The translations under genes and the position numbers were made by a program. From the NCBI RefSeq assembly GCF_046773475.1, contig NZ_CP177239.1:2294001-2358000 (forward strand): 64,000 nt of DNA, given 5' to 3'. Source of the stretch: Nitratireductor aquimarinus. GTDB lineage: Bacteria; Pseudomonadota; Alphaproteobacteria; Rhizobiales; Rhizobiaceae. Under the pieces are notes generated by a model. That model did not search any database. It saw only the letters and a program-made list of their open reading frames with translations, and was not told the DNA's origin. Below are positions 50,529 to 59,103 of this stretch, one piece after another (positions within the stretch are counted from its first letter, which is position 1; each line of letters opens with the position of its first letter).

Positions 50529-52748
50529 ATGACCGACTACAAGAACTTTACCGTTGACGTGGACGCAGACGGCGTCGCGCTCGTCACCTGGGACATGCCG
50601 GACCGCTCCATGAACGTCTTCACCGAAGAGGTGATGAACGAGCTGGATGCGATCATCGATCACGTTGCCGGCAGCGATGCGATCAAGGGCGCTGTCATCA
50701 CCTCCGGCAAGGAGACCTTCTCCGGCGGCGCGGACCTGACCATGCTGCAGAAGATGCTCGGCCTGTTCGAGAAGGAAAAGGCAAACGACCGCAAGAAGGC
50801 GGTCAAGCTGCTGTTCGACAATGCCGGCCGCATGGGCTGGCTCTGGCGCAAGCTTGAAACCTCCGGCAAGCCCTGGGTCTCGGCCATCAACGGTACCTGC
50901 ATGGGCGGTGCGTTCGAGCTGTCGCTCGCCTGCCATGGCCGTGTCGCAGCCGACAGCCCGGCAGTGAAGATGGCGCTTCCGGAAGTGAAAGTGGGCATTT
51001 TCCCCGGCGCGGGCGGCACCCAGCGCGTGCCGCGTCTGGCCAAGCCGCAGGAAGCCCTGCAGATGCTCACCACCGGCCAGACGCTGACGCCGCAGAAGGC
51101 GAAGGCCATGGGGCTGATCCACGAGATCGCCGCGCCGAAGAAACTGGTCGAGACCGCGAAGAAGATGATCCTCGACGGCCTCAGCCCGGTTCAGCCATGG
51201 GACGAGAAGGGCTTCAAACTGCCCGGCGGCCCCGTCTACTCGGCGGCGGGCGCGAATCTCTGGCCGCCGGCAATCGCCATTCTGCGCCGCGAGACCTACA
51301 ACAACTACCCGGCAGCAGCCGCGATCCTGAAATGCGTCTATGAGGGCATGCTGGTGCCCTTCGAGACGGCGCTGACCATCGAGCAGCGCTATTTCACCGA
51401 GATCATGCAGACGACCGAAGCGAAGATGATGATCCGCTCGCTCTTCGTCTCGCTGCAGGAACTCAACAAGGGCGCGCGCCGCCCCGACGACGTGCCGGTC
51501 AGGAAGTTCAAAAAGATCGGCGTTCTGGGCGCAGGCTTCATGGGCGCGGGCATCGCCTTCGTCACGGCCAAAGCCGGCATTCCGGTCGTTCTGATCGACC
51601 GCGACACGGCGTCCGCCGAAAAGGGCAAGGCGCATTCCGCCGAGCTGATGGACAAGAGCATCAAGCGCGGCCGCGCCACCGCCGAGGACAAGGAAAAGCT
51701 CCTCTCGCTCATCACCCCGAGCGAGGATTATGCGGAGCTTGAAGGCTGCGATCTGGTGATCGAGGCCGTGTTCGAGGATTCGGAGATCAAGAAGGCGGCG
51801 ACGGAGAAGGCCGAGGCCGTTCTGAAGCCGTCGGCCGTGTTCGCCTCCAACACCTCGACCATTCCGATCTCCGGCCTGGCGAAAAACTCCAAACGCCCGA
51901 AGAACTTCATCGGCATCCACTTCTTCTCGCCCGTCGACAAGATGATGCTGGTCGAGATCATCATGGGCAGGAAGACCGGCGACAAGGCGCTTGCCATGGC
52001 GATGGACTATGTGCGCGCCATCAAGAAGACGCCCATCGTGGTCAACGACACGCGCGGCTTCTACGTCAATCGCTGCGTCCTGCGCTACATGCAGGAGGCC
52101 TTCTCCATGGTCATCGAAGGCGTTCCCGCCCCGATGGTGGAGAATGCGGCGAAGATGGCCGGCATGCCGGTCGGCCCGCTTGCGCTCACCGATGAAACGG
52201 CTGTCGACCTCGCCCAGAAGATCATGAAGCAGACCGTGCGTGATCTTGGCCCCAAGGCCGTCGATCCGCGCCACATGGAGCTGATCGACACGCTGGTCGA
52301 CAAGCATGGCCGCCTTGGCCGCAAGAATGGCAAGGGCTTCTATGACTATCCGGCAAAGCCCGCGAAGAAGCATCTGTGGGCCGGCCTGAAGGATCTCTAT
52401 CCGCAGAAGAACCCGGACAAGATCGACGTCGAGGAATTGCAGGAGCGCTTCCTCGCCACGATCGCGCTGGAAGCGGCCCGGATCATGGAAGAAGGCATTG
52501 TCGTCGATCCGCGCGAGGCGGATGTCGGCTCCATTCTCGCCTTCGGCTTCGCGCCCTACACGGGCGGCGCCCTCTCCTATATCGACGGGATGGGAGCAGA
52601 AGCCTTCGTCGCCATGACCAAGCGCCTTCAGAAGAAATACGGCAAGCAGTTCAAGGCCCCGAAACTCCTTCTGGACATGGCCGGGAGCGGCGAGACTTTC
52701 TACCAGCGCTTCGCGCCCGAAAAGGCGGCGGAGAAGAAGGCCGCCTGA
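50529..52748 (+). CDS. fadJ: Multifunctional enoyl-CoA hydratase / 3-hydroxyacyl-CoA dehydrogenase (FadJ/FadB-like)
   Basis: This 739-residue fused enzyme has two parts. The N-terminal crotonase domain has INGTCMGGAFELSLACHGRV for the oxyanion hole and LPEVKVGIFPGAGGTQRVPR with the catalytic Glu. The 3-hydroxyacyl-CoA dehydrogenase begins near residue 335 with IGVLGAGFMGAGIAFVTA (NAD-binding) and continues with HFFSPVDKMMLVEII containing the catalytic His. It catalyses the middle two steps of beta-oxidation. The ATG at 50529 follows GGGGAGA; it is not the earlier in-frame ATG. The protein ends Lys/Ala-rich. Confidence 0.94.
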   Translation: MTDYKNFTVDVDADGVALVTWDMPDRSMNVFTEEVMNELDAIIDHVAGSDAIKGAVITSGKETFSGGADLTMLQKMLGLFEKEKANDRKKAVKLLFDNAGRMGWLWRKLETSGKPWVSAINGTCMGGAFELSLACHGRVAADSPAVKMALPEVKVGIFPGAGGTQRVPRLAKPQEALQMLTTGQTLTPQKAKAMGLIHEIAAPKKLVETAKKMILDGLSPVQPWDEKGFKLPGGPVYSAAGANLWPPAIAILRRETYNNYPAAAAILKCVYEGMLVPFETALTIEQRYFTEIMQTTEAKMMIRSLFVSLQELNKGARRPDDVPVRKFKKIGVLGAGFMGAGIAFVTAKAGIPVVLIDRDTASAEKGKAHSAELMDKSIKRGRATAEDKEKLLSLITPSEDYAELEGCDLVIEAVFEDSEIKKAATEKAEAVLKPSAVFASNTSTIPISGLAKNSKRPKNFIGIHFFSPVDKMMLVEIIMGRKTGDKALAMAMDYVRAIKKTPIVVNDTRGFYVNRCVLRYMQEAFSMVIEGVPAPMVENAAKMAGMPVGPLALTDETAVDLAQKIMKQTVRDLGPKAVDPRHMELIDTLVDKHGRLGRKNGKGFYDYPAKPAKKHLWAGLKDLYPQKNPDKIDVEELQERFLATIALEAARIMEEGIVVDPREADVGSILAFGFAPYTGGALSYIDGMGAEAFVAMTKRLQKKYGKQFKAPKLLLDMAGSGETFYQRFAPEKAAEKKAA

Positions 52749-52772
52749 AGCCCGCCGGCTGAAATGAACAAC

Positions 52773-52807
52773 ACCGTCCCGGGCGTGCTCCGCATCCGGG
52801 ACGGTGA
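52773..52807 (+). terminator. Hairpin after the beta-oxidation operon
   Basis: CACCGTCCCGG (52773-52783) and CCGGGACGGTG (52797-52807) form a perfect 11-bp stem with a 13-nt loop, 25 bases after the stop codon. There is no T-run, so termination strength is uncertain. Confidence 0.55.
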
Positions 52808-52871
52808 ACAGGTCAACGCCCCAAAATCGCGGTTTCCCCAAAGCGGCTTAAGCGCTCCGATTTGTTGTTTT

Positions 52872-52918
52872 TGGCAGATCCGAACTGAAAACCGGCTCCC
52901 GCTTTTTCTGGAATTGCT
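52872..52918. repeat. Diverged copy of the GCAATTCC dispersed repeat
   Basis: Read on the minus strand, this begins GAGCAATTCCAG and continues with AAAGCGGG and CCGGTTTTC, as in the copy at 19861-19904. The far palindrome arm is altered. It directly abuts the 268-bp palindromic element. Confidence 0.6.
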
Positions 52919-53186
52919 CTAGGGTCAGGACCTATAAATATGGCCGCAATGGTCGGCCTGATTTGTGCGGATACGCGAAGCAAGACCGCAGGAAGACTTC
53001 ACGTCTTTCAAGGGCTTGCGACAAAGTAGCAGTGCAAATCAGGCCGATCCGAAGGACGTTCGATAGACCGGCGACCTGCCGCGTCAAACCCCTTGACCGG
53101 GGGAAGACCCCGCTCTGCGGGCTTTTCCTGGCATCTCTTGGTCTATCGAACGCCATTGCGGCCATATTTATAGGTCCTGACCCTAG
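52919..53186. mobile_element. 268-bp MITE-like element with three-way-junction symmetry
   Basis: Perfect 34-bp terminal inverted repeats (52919-52952 and 53153-53186) bound a non-coding element. Within it are two further inverted repeats: 52953-52965 with 53035-53047, and 53057-53069 with 53140-53152, each a perfect 13 bp. They abut the terminal repeats with no spare base, so one strand would fold into a Y-shaped structure with smaller hairpins inside each arm. The ends carry CTAG, which could be a target duplication. There is no transposase. The 52749-53230 gap otherwise holds a terminator hairpin and a second repeat. Confidence 0.7.
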
Positions 53187-53230
53187 GACAAGCACCGACC
53201 GCAACACCAACCTCCCCGGGATAGAAAATC

Positions 53231-53785
53231 ATGTATGTCTGGATGCGTCTTCTTCGCGTGGCCGCCACACGCAAGAGCCGGGGCGTCTATCGGCTGGGCG
53301 ACGAGAGCAAGCTTTCCTTCCGCTGCCTGCCCACCGACATCGACATGAACATCCACCTGAACAACGCCCGCTACATGATGCTGGCGGATATGGGGCGGAT
53401 CGACATCTTCCTGCGCAGCGGACTGGTCGCCGCAGCCCGCAAGCGCGGCTGGGCTCCCTTGCTCGGCGGCCTGCAGACGGCCTATGTGCGCGAGGTGCGC
53501 TTATGGCAGCGCTTCGAAGTCGTCTCCACCATCGAAACATGGGAAGACACGCAGATCATCGGCCAGCACCGTTTCGTGCTGGATGACGGGCGCGTTGCCG
53601 CCATGGTGCTGACCACGGGCGGGGTCTACGACAAGCGCGGCAAACGCTTCGTGCCGGTCGACGAGTTGATGCGCACACTCGGCCACGATGGCGCGCCGCG
53701 TGCGCCCAATGCGGAAGAGAAAGCCTTCATCGCCTCGCATCAGGGCCTGCGCGCTCGCGCAAAAGTGTTGTCCTCACACCTTTAA
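53231..53785 (+). CDS. Hotdog-fold acyl-CoA thioesterase family protein
   Basis: This 184-residue protein has the 4HBT-type motif DIDMNIHLNNARYMMLADMG with the active-site Asp/His/Asn region, and YVREVRLWQRFEVVSTIETW downstream. It resembles THEM6-like thioesterases. It would hydrolyse acyl-CoA esters. The start codon lies 45 bases beyond the right end of the palindromic element. Its place behind the beta-oxidation genes suits a role in acyl-CoA turnover, but the inserted element may separate it from their promoter. Confidence 0.82.
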   Translation: MYVWMRLLRVAATRKSRGVYRLGDESKLSFRCLPTDIDMNIHLNNARYMMLADMGRIDIFLRSGLVAAARKRGWAPLLGGLQTAYVREVRLWQRFEVVSTIETWEDTQIIGQHRFVLDDGRVAAMVLTTGGVYDKRGKRFVPVDELMRTLGHDGAPRAPNAEEKAFIASHQGLRARAKVLSSHL

Positions 53786-53838
53786 GTCGCCAGACCGCAT
53801 CGCTACTCTCCGGCCACCAACATGCACCGGAGACATCG

Positions 53839-54456
53839 ATGACAGCGACCGTCGACTATTACTTCACTTCCGCTTCGCCCTTCACCTATCTCGGCCACCA
53901 GGCTCTGCGCACCGTGCTTTCCAAGCACGGCGCGGATGTGCGCGTGAAGCCGATCAACCTGATGGGTGTCTGGGAGATCTCCGGCGCGGTTCCCCCGCCC
54001 AGGCGCCCCCCGGTGCGCCAGCGCCAGCGGCTGGTGGAGATCCAGCGCATCGCCGATTTTCGCGGCCTGCCGATCAACAAGACGCCCAAACACTGGCCCG
54101 TCGATCCGGAGCTTTCCGACCGTGTGATCGCAGCACTAGCGGCAGAGGGCCATGATCCGCTGAGCTATATGGAGCGCGTCTTCGCCGCCGTGTGGGCCAA
54201 TGAGGAAAACATTGCCGACCCGGACACGCTGACCAGATATCTGGAACTGGAGAAGTTCGACGCCGCGTCCATTCTGGAGAAGGCGCAAAGCGAGGCGATT
54301 GCCGAAATCCGCGCGCAGAACACCAGGGACGCCGTAGAGGCCGACGCGGTGGGCGTGCCCACCTTTGTGCTGAACGGCGAGGCCTTCTTCGGGCAGGACC
54401 GCGTCGAGTATCTCGACCATGCACTTGCGACAGGCCGTCAGCCGATCACGCCGTAA
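53839..54456 (+). CDS. 2-hydroxychromene-2-carboxylate isomerase / GST kappa-like protein
   Basis: This 205-residue protein has the DsbA-like fold of the kappa glutathione transferases. The N-terminal VDYYFTSASPFTYLGHQAL contains the active Ser of the S-x-S/Y-type site, and the C-terminus has GVPTFVLNGEAFFGQDRVEY. NahD isomerises hydroxychromene carboxylate in naphthalene breakdown, but no other aromatic genes are present, so a general glutathione-dependent role is likelier. It converges on mmcB with a 3-base gap. Confidence 0.85.
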   Translation: MTATVDYYFTSASPFTYLGHQALRTVLSKHGADVRVKPINLMGVWEISGAVPPPRRPPVRQRQRLVEIQRIADFRGLPINKTPKHWPVDPELSDRVIAALAAEGHDPLSYMERVFAAVWANEENIADPDTLTRYLELEKFDAASILEKAQSEAIAEIRAQNTRDAVEADAVGVPTFVLNGEAFFGQDRVEYLDHALATGRQPITP

Positions 54457-54459
54457 GCC

Positions 54460-54960
54460 TCAGCCTGTCTCACCCTCGGCCAGCGGCACGTCGATGCCCG
54501 CAAGTTCCGCAGCGGTGAGACGCGCCGCCCCCGCCCGCGCAAAGCGCAGCATCATCGCCTTGCGGGTGGCGGCGGCAAGGCGGTGCTCGTCCGGCTCGCG
54601 CAGGATCTCCGCGCCATAACCGTCCGACAGGATGAAACCGCATTCCTCGGGAAAAATCTCCGCCGGCACTTCCGGGTGGGTGGCGAAGAAGAAGCGGTCG
54701 GAGTGCAGGCGATAATCCGGCCATTTCCGGTCCACCCGAAAATCCTCCACCGACGACTTGATCTCGATGATCCAGATGTCGCCCTTCTTCGTCAGCGCCA
54801 CGAGATCGGCGCGCCGGCCGGTGGCGAGCGTCAGCTCCGGCAGAACAACGGCGCCCATGGTGATGAGCAGGCGTTGCACGCCCCGGCGAATGACCATGGC
54901 GCGTTCCGACTGGCGACCATCGGCCAGCGGGTTGACGGGAATCGGTGAAATGATCGGCAT
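54460..54960 (-). CDS. mmcB: MmcB family DNA repair protein
   Basis: This 166-residue protein matches MmcB (DUF1052), required for survival of mitomycin C damage in Caulobacter. A PD-(D/E)xK nuclease-like core is visible: GRRADLVALTKKGDIWIIEI followed by KSS supplies the D...E-x-K pattern near residues 50-70, then DFRVDRKWPDYRLHSDRFFF. In relatives it is LexA-controlled and works with ImuA/ImuB/DnaE2, none of which lie in this window. No clear alphaproteobacterial LexA box (GTTC-N7-GTTC) was found upstream. Confidence 0.88.
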   Translation of the reverse strand: MPIISPIPVNPLADGRQSERAMVIRRGVQRLLITMGAVVLPELTLATGRRADLVALTKKGDIWIIEIKSSVEDFRVDRKWPDYRLHSDRFFFATHPEVPAEIFPEECGFILSDGYGAEILREPDEHRLAAATRKAMMLRFARAGAARLTAAELAGIDVPLAEGETG

Positions 54961-54998
54961 GGAAATATTATGCCATCAACGGTGAGCCGCTTGAAGCG

Positions 54999-55388
54999 TC
55001 ACTGCGCCCCGGCAATATCGTCCAGGATCGGACAATCGGGCCGGTTGTCGCCATGGCAGGCATTGATGAGTTTGCTCAGCGTGGCGCGCATGGCCTGCAG
55101 TTCCGCAATTTTCTCGTCGATTGCCACCACATGCGAAATGGCGATGCCGCGCACATCGTGGCTCGCCCGGTGCTTGTCGCGGTAAAGCGTCATCAGCTGG
55201 CGGCATTCCTCGATGGCGAAGCCGAGACCGCGCGCGCGCTTCAGAAAGGTCAGGAAGTGCAGGTCTTCATCGCTGTAATCGCGGTAACCGTTTCCGGCCC
55301 GCGCCGGCGAAACAAGGCCGATTTCTTCGTAATAGCGAATCGTCTTTGCCGGTAGGCCCGAACGACGGGCCGCCTCGCCAACGTTCAT
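54999..55388 (-). CDS. cueR: Cu(I)-responsive MerR-family regulator CueR
   Basis: The 129-residue activator has the MerR helix-turn-helix (NVGEAARRSGLPAKTIRYYE) and the CueR metal-binding loop, Cys111 to Cys119 in CHGDNRPDC. A Ser (residue 76) stands where the zinc sensors have Cys, which marks monovalent copper-type specificity. It should activate a copper-exporting ATPase or multicopper oxidase gene, but none lies next to it. The gene is divergent from the L,D-transpeptidase gene. Confidence 0.9.
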   Translation of the reverse strand: MNVGEAARRSGLPAKTIRYYEEIGLVSPARAGNGYRDYSDEDLHFLTFLKRARGLGFAIEECRQLMTLYRDKHRASHDVRGIAISHVVAIDEKIAELQAMRATLSKLINACHGDNRPDCPILDDIAGAQ

Positions 55389-55600
55389 GACACGTCTCCT
55401 GAACTTCCACGCTTGCTGAATTCCGCCATCTGAAACTGGGGATTGTGTTGCGCGTTTGCAATATCACGCGGCAATAACGGGATTACGCAACGTAAGACGC
55501 ATCCAAATCTTGTCATTTCATTAACCAGGAATTTAAGAATGATGGTCAAAGTGCGGCGCAATTCAGGCACACTTAACAAATTGGGGGACCGGGGGAACAT

Positions 55601-56224
55601 ATGAGATTCAAATCAATCGTCGTGGCTGCGGCACTGGGACTTGCAACCGCTCTTGCCGGGTGCACGACGGGTGGGCCTCTCAAGGTGTTCACCTCCGACT
55701 ACGGTACGGTGAAGGATGCGGGCTACCAGCTGCCGCGCATTCCGATCAGCCAGGTTCCGCGAAAATATCATCGCCAGATCGTCTCCTACGAGACGAAGGA
55801 AAAGCCCGGCACGATCATCGTCGATACCAAGGACAAGTACCTCTATCTGGTGCAGGAAAACGGCAAGGCCATGCGCTACGGCATCGGCGTTGGCCGCGAA
55901 GGTTTTGAGTGGTCCGGCACGGCGCGCGTTGCGATGAAGCGCGAATGGCCCACCTGGACCCCGCCCGCAGCCATGATCGGCCGTCAGCCCGAGCTGGCGA
56001 AATGGCGCGGCGGCATGCCGCCCGGCCTGTCCAACCCGCTTGGCGCGCGCGCGCTCTATCTCTTCAACCGCAGCGGCGACACGGGCTATCGCCTGCACGG
56101 CACGCCGGAATGGCGCTCGATCGGCAAGGCAATGTCTTCCGGCTGCATCAGAATGATGAACCAGGACATCATCGACCTTTACAACCGTACCGAAATTGGT
56201 GCTAAAGTAATCGTTAAGCGGTAG
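55601..56224 (+). CDS. L,D-transpeptidase (YkuD/ErfK family), probable lipoprotein
   Basis: This 207-residue enzyme has a signal sequence ending in a lipobox LAGC, with Cys21 as the lipidated residue. Its YkuD domain ends with the active site HGTPEWRSIGKAMSSGCIRM, giving the catalytic Cys and His. Such enzymes form 3-3 cross-links in peptidoglycan or attach outer-membrane proteins to it. Hyphomicrobiales have many copies. The start is preceded by GGGGGA sequences. A strong terminator follows the gene. Confidence 0.92.
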   Translation: MRFKSIVVAAALGLATALAGCTTGGPLKVFTSDYGTVKDAGYQLPRIPISQVPRKYHRQIVSYETKEKPGTIIVDTKDKYLYLVQENGKAMRYGIGVGREGFEWSGTARVAMKREWPTWTPPAAMIGRQPELAKWRGGMPPGLSNPLGARALYLFNRSGDTGYRLHGTPEWRSIGKAMSSGCIRMMNQDIIDLYNRTEIGAKVIVKR

Positions 56225-56268
56225 TAACCGTCTCAGCAACAGGGGTCGGCCTTGGTCGACCCTGAAAA

Positions 56269-56295
56269 AAACCGGGCCTCAGAGCCCGGTTTTTT
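56269..56295 (+). terminator. Rho-independent terminator after the L,D-transpeptidase gene
   Basis: ACCGGGC (56271-56277), a 6-nt loop, GCCCGGT (56284-56290) and then five more T. Two extra A-T pairs extend the stem to 56269-56292. Confidence 0.85.
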
Positions 56296-56356
56296 CGTAT
56301 CTCTCCATCCTTAGCGCTTCGGATGCACAAAGGGCGCTCCAGCCGAATGACGACTT

Positions 56357-56498
56357 CCTTCTCCCCGCACGCGGGGAGAAGGTCCCGGCAGGGGGATGAG
56401 GGGCTGACGCCGCGTATGAAAATCCCGCCATGTTGTGGGTTCGCGCAAGCTGGCGCTCGCCCCTCATCCTCACCTTCTCCCCGCACGCGGGGAGAAGG
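56357..56498. repeat. Inverted pair of RIME-like palindromes
   Basis: CCTTCTCCCC...GGGGAGAAGG hairpins at 56357-56382 and 56473-56498 flank a second inverted pair, GGATGAGGGGC (56394-56404) and GCCCCTCATCC (56459-56469). The whole 142-bp unit is symmetric and looks like a complete RIME element. The 56225-56599 gap holds only this, the terminator and no gene. Confidence 0.75.
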
Positions 56499-56599
56499 GG
56501 GCCTCGAAGACGGTGCCCGCAATTGCGCAAGAACATTGAATAAGGCGTTTTCGCTATTGAATCCAAACATCGTGCGAAAAAGAGAGCGCCAAGGAGGGG

Positions 56600-57172
56600 T
56601 CAGACGACCTGTTCGACCTCCCGGACTTCCGGCACGAAGTGGTGCAGAAGGTTCTGGATGCCGTGCTTCAGCGTCGCCGTGGAAGACGGACAACCGGCGC
56701 AGGCACCCTTCATGTGCAGGAAGACCGTGCCCTTCTCATAACCGCGGAAGGTGATGTCGCCGCCATCCTGCGCCACAGCCGGACGCACACGCGTCTCCAG
56801 AAGCTCCTTGATGGTGGAGACGATGGCCTCGTCGGCCTCGTCGTAGAACTCGCCATCCTCGGAGGCAGGCAGGCCTGGACCGCCCGTGGCCATGACCGGC
56901 TGGCCCGACATGAAATGCTCCATGATCGTGCCGAGAATGGCCGGCTTCAGATGCTGCCAGTCGGGACCGTCTTCCTTCGTGACCGTAATGAAGTCGTAGC
57001 CGTAGAACACGCCCGTCACGCCGGGCACGGCAAAGAGGCGCTCTGCCAGAGGCGATGCCTCTGCGGCCGTTTCCGCCTGACGGAAATCGGCGGTGCCTTC
57101 TTCAAGAACAACACGGCCAGGCAGGAATTTCAGCGTCGCGGGATTGGGAGTCGCTTCGGTCTGAATGAACAT
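56600..57172 (-). CDS. NifU-type iron-sulfur scaffold protein (Nfu)
   Basis: This 190-residue protein has an N-terminal Nfu domain (MFIQTEATPNPATLKFLPGR) and a C-terminal NifU-like domain with the cluster-binding CxxC in KGACAGCPSSTATLKHGI. It carries a 4Fe-4S cluster to client enzymes. The ATG at 57172 has GGAAAG ahead of it. An upstream start at 57358 would add 62 residues that do not look like the family. Its neighbours usp and trpS are its usual ones in rhizobia. Confidence 0.93.
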   Translation of the reverse strand: MFIQTEATPNPATLKFLPGRVVLEEGTADFRQAETAAEASPLAERLFAVPGVTGVFYGYDFITVTKEDGPDWQHLKPAILGTIMEHFMSGQPVMATGGPGLPASEDGEFYDEADEAIVSTIKELLETRVRPAVAQDGGDITFRGYEKGTVFLHMKGACAGCPSSTATLKHGIQNLLHHFVPEVREVEQVV

Positions 57173-57378
57173 TGTAACTTTCCGATCTGGCGTTTCTTGG
57201 AATAATTCTAAAATAAGCAGAAAGCCTGCCGCATTCAAGCATGCATGTGGCCAGACCGCCCTGCGCCATGCCGACGCAGAAAAGACGACCCGAACCACTG
57301 GGGAAGCATCGGAACAGCCGAAAACGGGGGCCGCTTTCGGTCCGGCGCTCCGGAGCACATATGGGAAGCGCCCCGCCC

Positions 57379-57870
57379 CTATGCCAGGCTTTCGATTTCC
57401 TCGTCGCTCAGATTCTGCGGCACGACCGTGACGGGAATCGGGAACGCGGCCGTTTTTCCGGCGATGGAGGAGACGAGCGGACCCGGCCCTTCCTTGGAGC
57501 TGCCGGCGGCCAGAACCAGGATCGCAATGTCCTGATCCTCTTCGATCAGCTTGTGGATCTCGTCGGCCGATGCGCCTTCACGCACCACCAGTTCCGGCTC
57601 GATGCCGACCGTTTCGCGCACCTTGGTGGCGTGGGTGTCGAGCGCGGCGTTTGCCGTCGCGGTCGATTCTTCCCGCATGATCTGCTCGACGCCGAGCCAG
57701 TGCTGAAAATCGCCCGGCTCGATCACGAAGAGAAGGACGAGCGCGCCGCTGGTGGCCTGGGCGCGCCGCGCCGCATAGGCCACGGCCCGTTCGCATTCGG
57801 GAGTGTCATCGATGATGGCAAGGAACTTGCGGCGGTGCCCTGCCTCGCGGATCAGTCGCTTAGAGACCAT
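57379..57870 (-). CDS. Universal stress protein (UspA family)
   Basis: The 163-residue Usp domain starts with RKFLAIIDDTPECERAVAYA and ends with IPVTVVPQNL. The ATP-binding loop G-x2-G-x9-G-S/T is not clear (VLAAGSSKEGPGPLVSSIAG), so nucleotide binding is uncertain. The protein is likely a small stress-response factor. It lies between trpS and nifU on the same strand, a conserved rhizobial order. Confidence 0.88.
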   Translation of the reverse strand: MVSKRLIREAGHRRKFLAIIDDTPECERAVAYAARRAQATSGALVLLFVIEPGDFQHWLGVEQIMREESTATANAALDTHATKVRETVGIEPELVVREGASADEIHKLIEEDQDIAILVLAAGSSKEGPGPLVSSIAGKTAAFPIPVTVVPQNLSDEEIESLA

Positions 57871-57963
57871 TCACACGTCCTGTGTTGCAGGCGAGTGCCC
57901 CGCCCCATTCCGCGCAATCTGCCATCGCGAAAGGGTTTCGGCAAGACGATGCGTAAAAGGGGC

Positions 57964-59031
57964 TCACCCGTCGATGAGCCCGATGATTTCACGCACCATC
58001 TTCATGGTCGTCTCGGCCTTTTCGCGCGCCCGGCCCGCGCCCTCGCGCAGAACGCCGTCGATATAGGCCGGATCGGCCAGGATGCGGCGCATCTCGCCGG
58101 CGATGGGGGCGAGTTTGTCCACGGCGAGTTCGGCCAGAGCCGGCTTGAACTCGGAGAACTGGCGACCGCCGAACTCGGACAGCACATCGGCCTTGGGGAC
58201 GCCGGACAGCGCGGCATAGATGCCGACAAGGTTTTGCGCCTCGGGACGGTCGGCCAGACCGTCGACCTCGGACGGCAGAGCCTCGGGGTCCGTCTTCGCC
58301 TTGCGGATCTTCTTGGCGATGGCGTCGGAATCATCGGTCAGGTTGATGCGCGACAGGTCGGACGGGTCCGACTTCGACATCTTCTTGGAACCGTCGCGCA
58401 GGCTCATCACCCGCGTGATCGCGCCTTCGATAAGCGGCTCGGTGAGCGGGAAAAAGCCGTTCACCTTCTCTTCGCCGACTTCCATCTCGACGCCATAGCC
58501 AAGCTCGGCAATGCGCTGGGAGAAGTCGTTGTTGAATTTCTGCGCAATGTCGCGCGTCAGCTCAAGGTGCTGCTTCTGGTCGTCGCCCACCGGCACGTGG
58601 GTGGCGCGGTAGACGAGAATGTCAGCGGCCATGAGGCTCGGATAGGCGAGCAGACCAAGCGAGGCGTTCTCGCGGTCCTTGCCGGCCTTGTCCTTGAACT
58701 GCGTCATGCGGTTCATCCAGCCGATGCGCGCGACGCAGTTGAAGATCCATGCGAGTTCGGCGTGCTGCAGCACCTGGCTCTGGTTGAAGACGATGTTCTT
58801 CTTCGGGTCGATGCCGCTCGCCAGGAAGGCGGCGGTGATCGAGCGCGTCTGGTCAGCCAGATCGGCATGCGCCATGGTCGCGGTCAGCGAGTGCAGATCG
58901 ACGACGCAATAGATGCACTCATGGCTGTCCTGCAACGCCACAAACTTCTGCAGCGCGCCCAGATAGTTGCCGAGGTGAAGATTGCCCGTCGGCTGAACGC
59001 CGGAGAAGACGAGCTCCTTGAATTCGCTCAT
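57964..59031 (-). CDS. trpS: Tryptophan--tRNA ligase
   Basis: The 355-residue class I synthetase charges tRNA-Trp. Its HIGH-type motif is SGVQPTGNLHLGNYLGAL near residues 10-27 and its KMSKS motif is KKMSKSDPSD near residue 215. The length is normal. GAAAGATCC precedes the ATG. It follows the acyltransferase gene and precedes the usp gene on the same strand. Confidence 0.97.
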   Translation of the reverse strand: MSEFKELVFSGVQPTGNLHLGNYLGALQKFVALQDSHECIYCVVDLHSLTATMAHADLADQTRSITAAFLASGIDPKKNIVFNQSQVLQHAELAWIFNCVARIGWMNRMTQFKDKAGKDRENASLGLLAYPSLMAADILVYRATHVPVGDDQKQHLELTRDIAQKFNNDFSQRIAELGYGVEMEVGEEKVNGFFPLTEPLIEGAITRVMSLRDGSKKMSKSDPSDLSRINLTDDSDAIAKKIRKAKTDPEALPSEVDGLADRPEAQNLVGIYAALSGVPKADVLSEFGGRQFSEFKPALAELAVDKLAPIAGEMRRILADPAYIDGVLREGAGRAREKAETTMKMVREIIGLIDG

Positions 59032-59103
59032 GGATCTTTCCTGAATGCCTTTTGGAGCGCGAAAACCGCGCGCCTTGGCTTATGAACGACGCGAAACCGG
59101 CAA

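Noticed and set aside
55519..55540. CtrA box before the L,D-transpeptidase gene
   Set aside because: Two TTAA units are spaced by eight instead of seven bases, so the match is not adequate.
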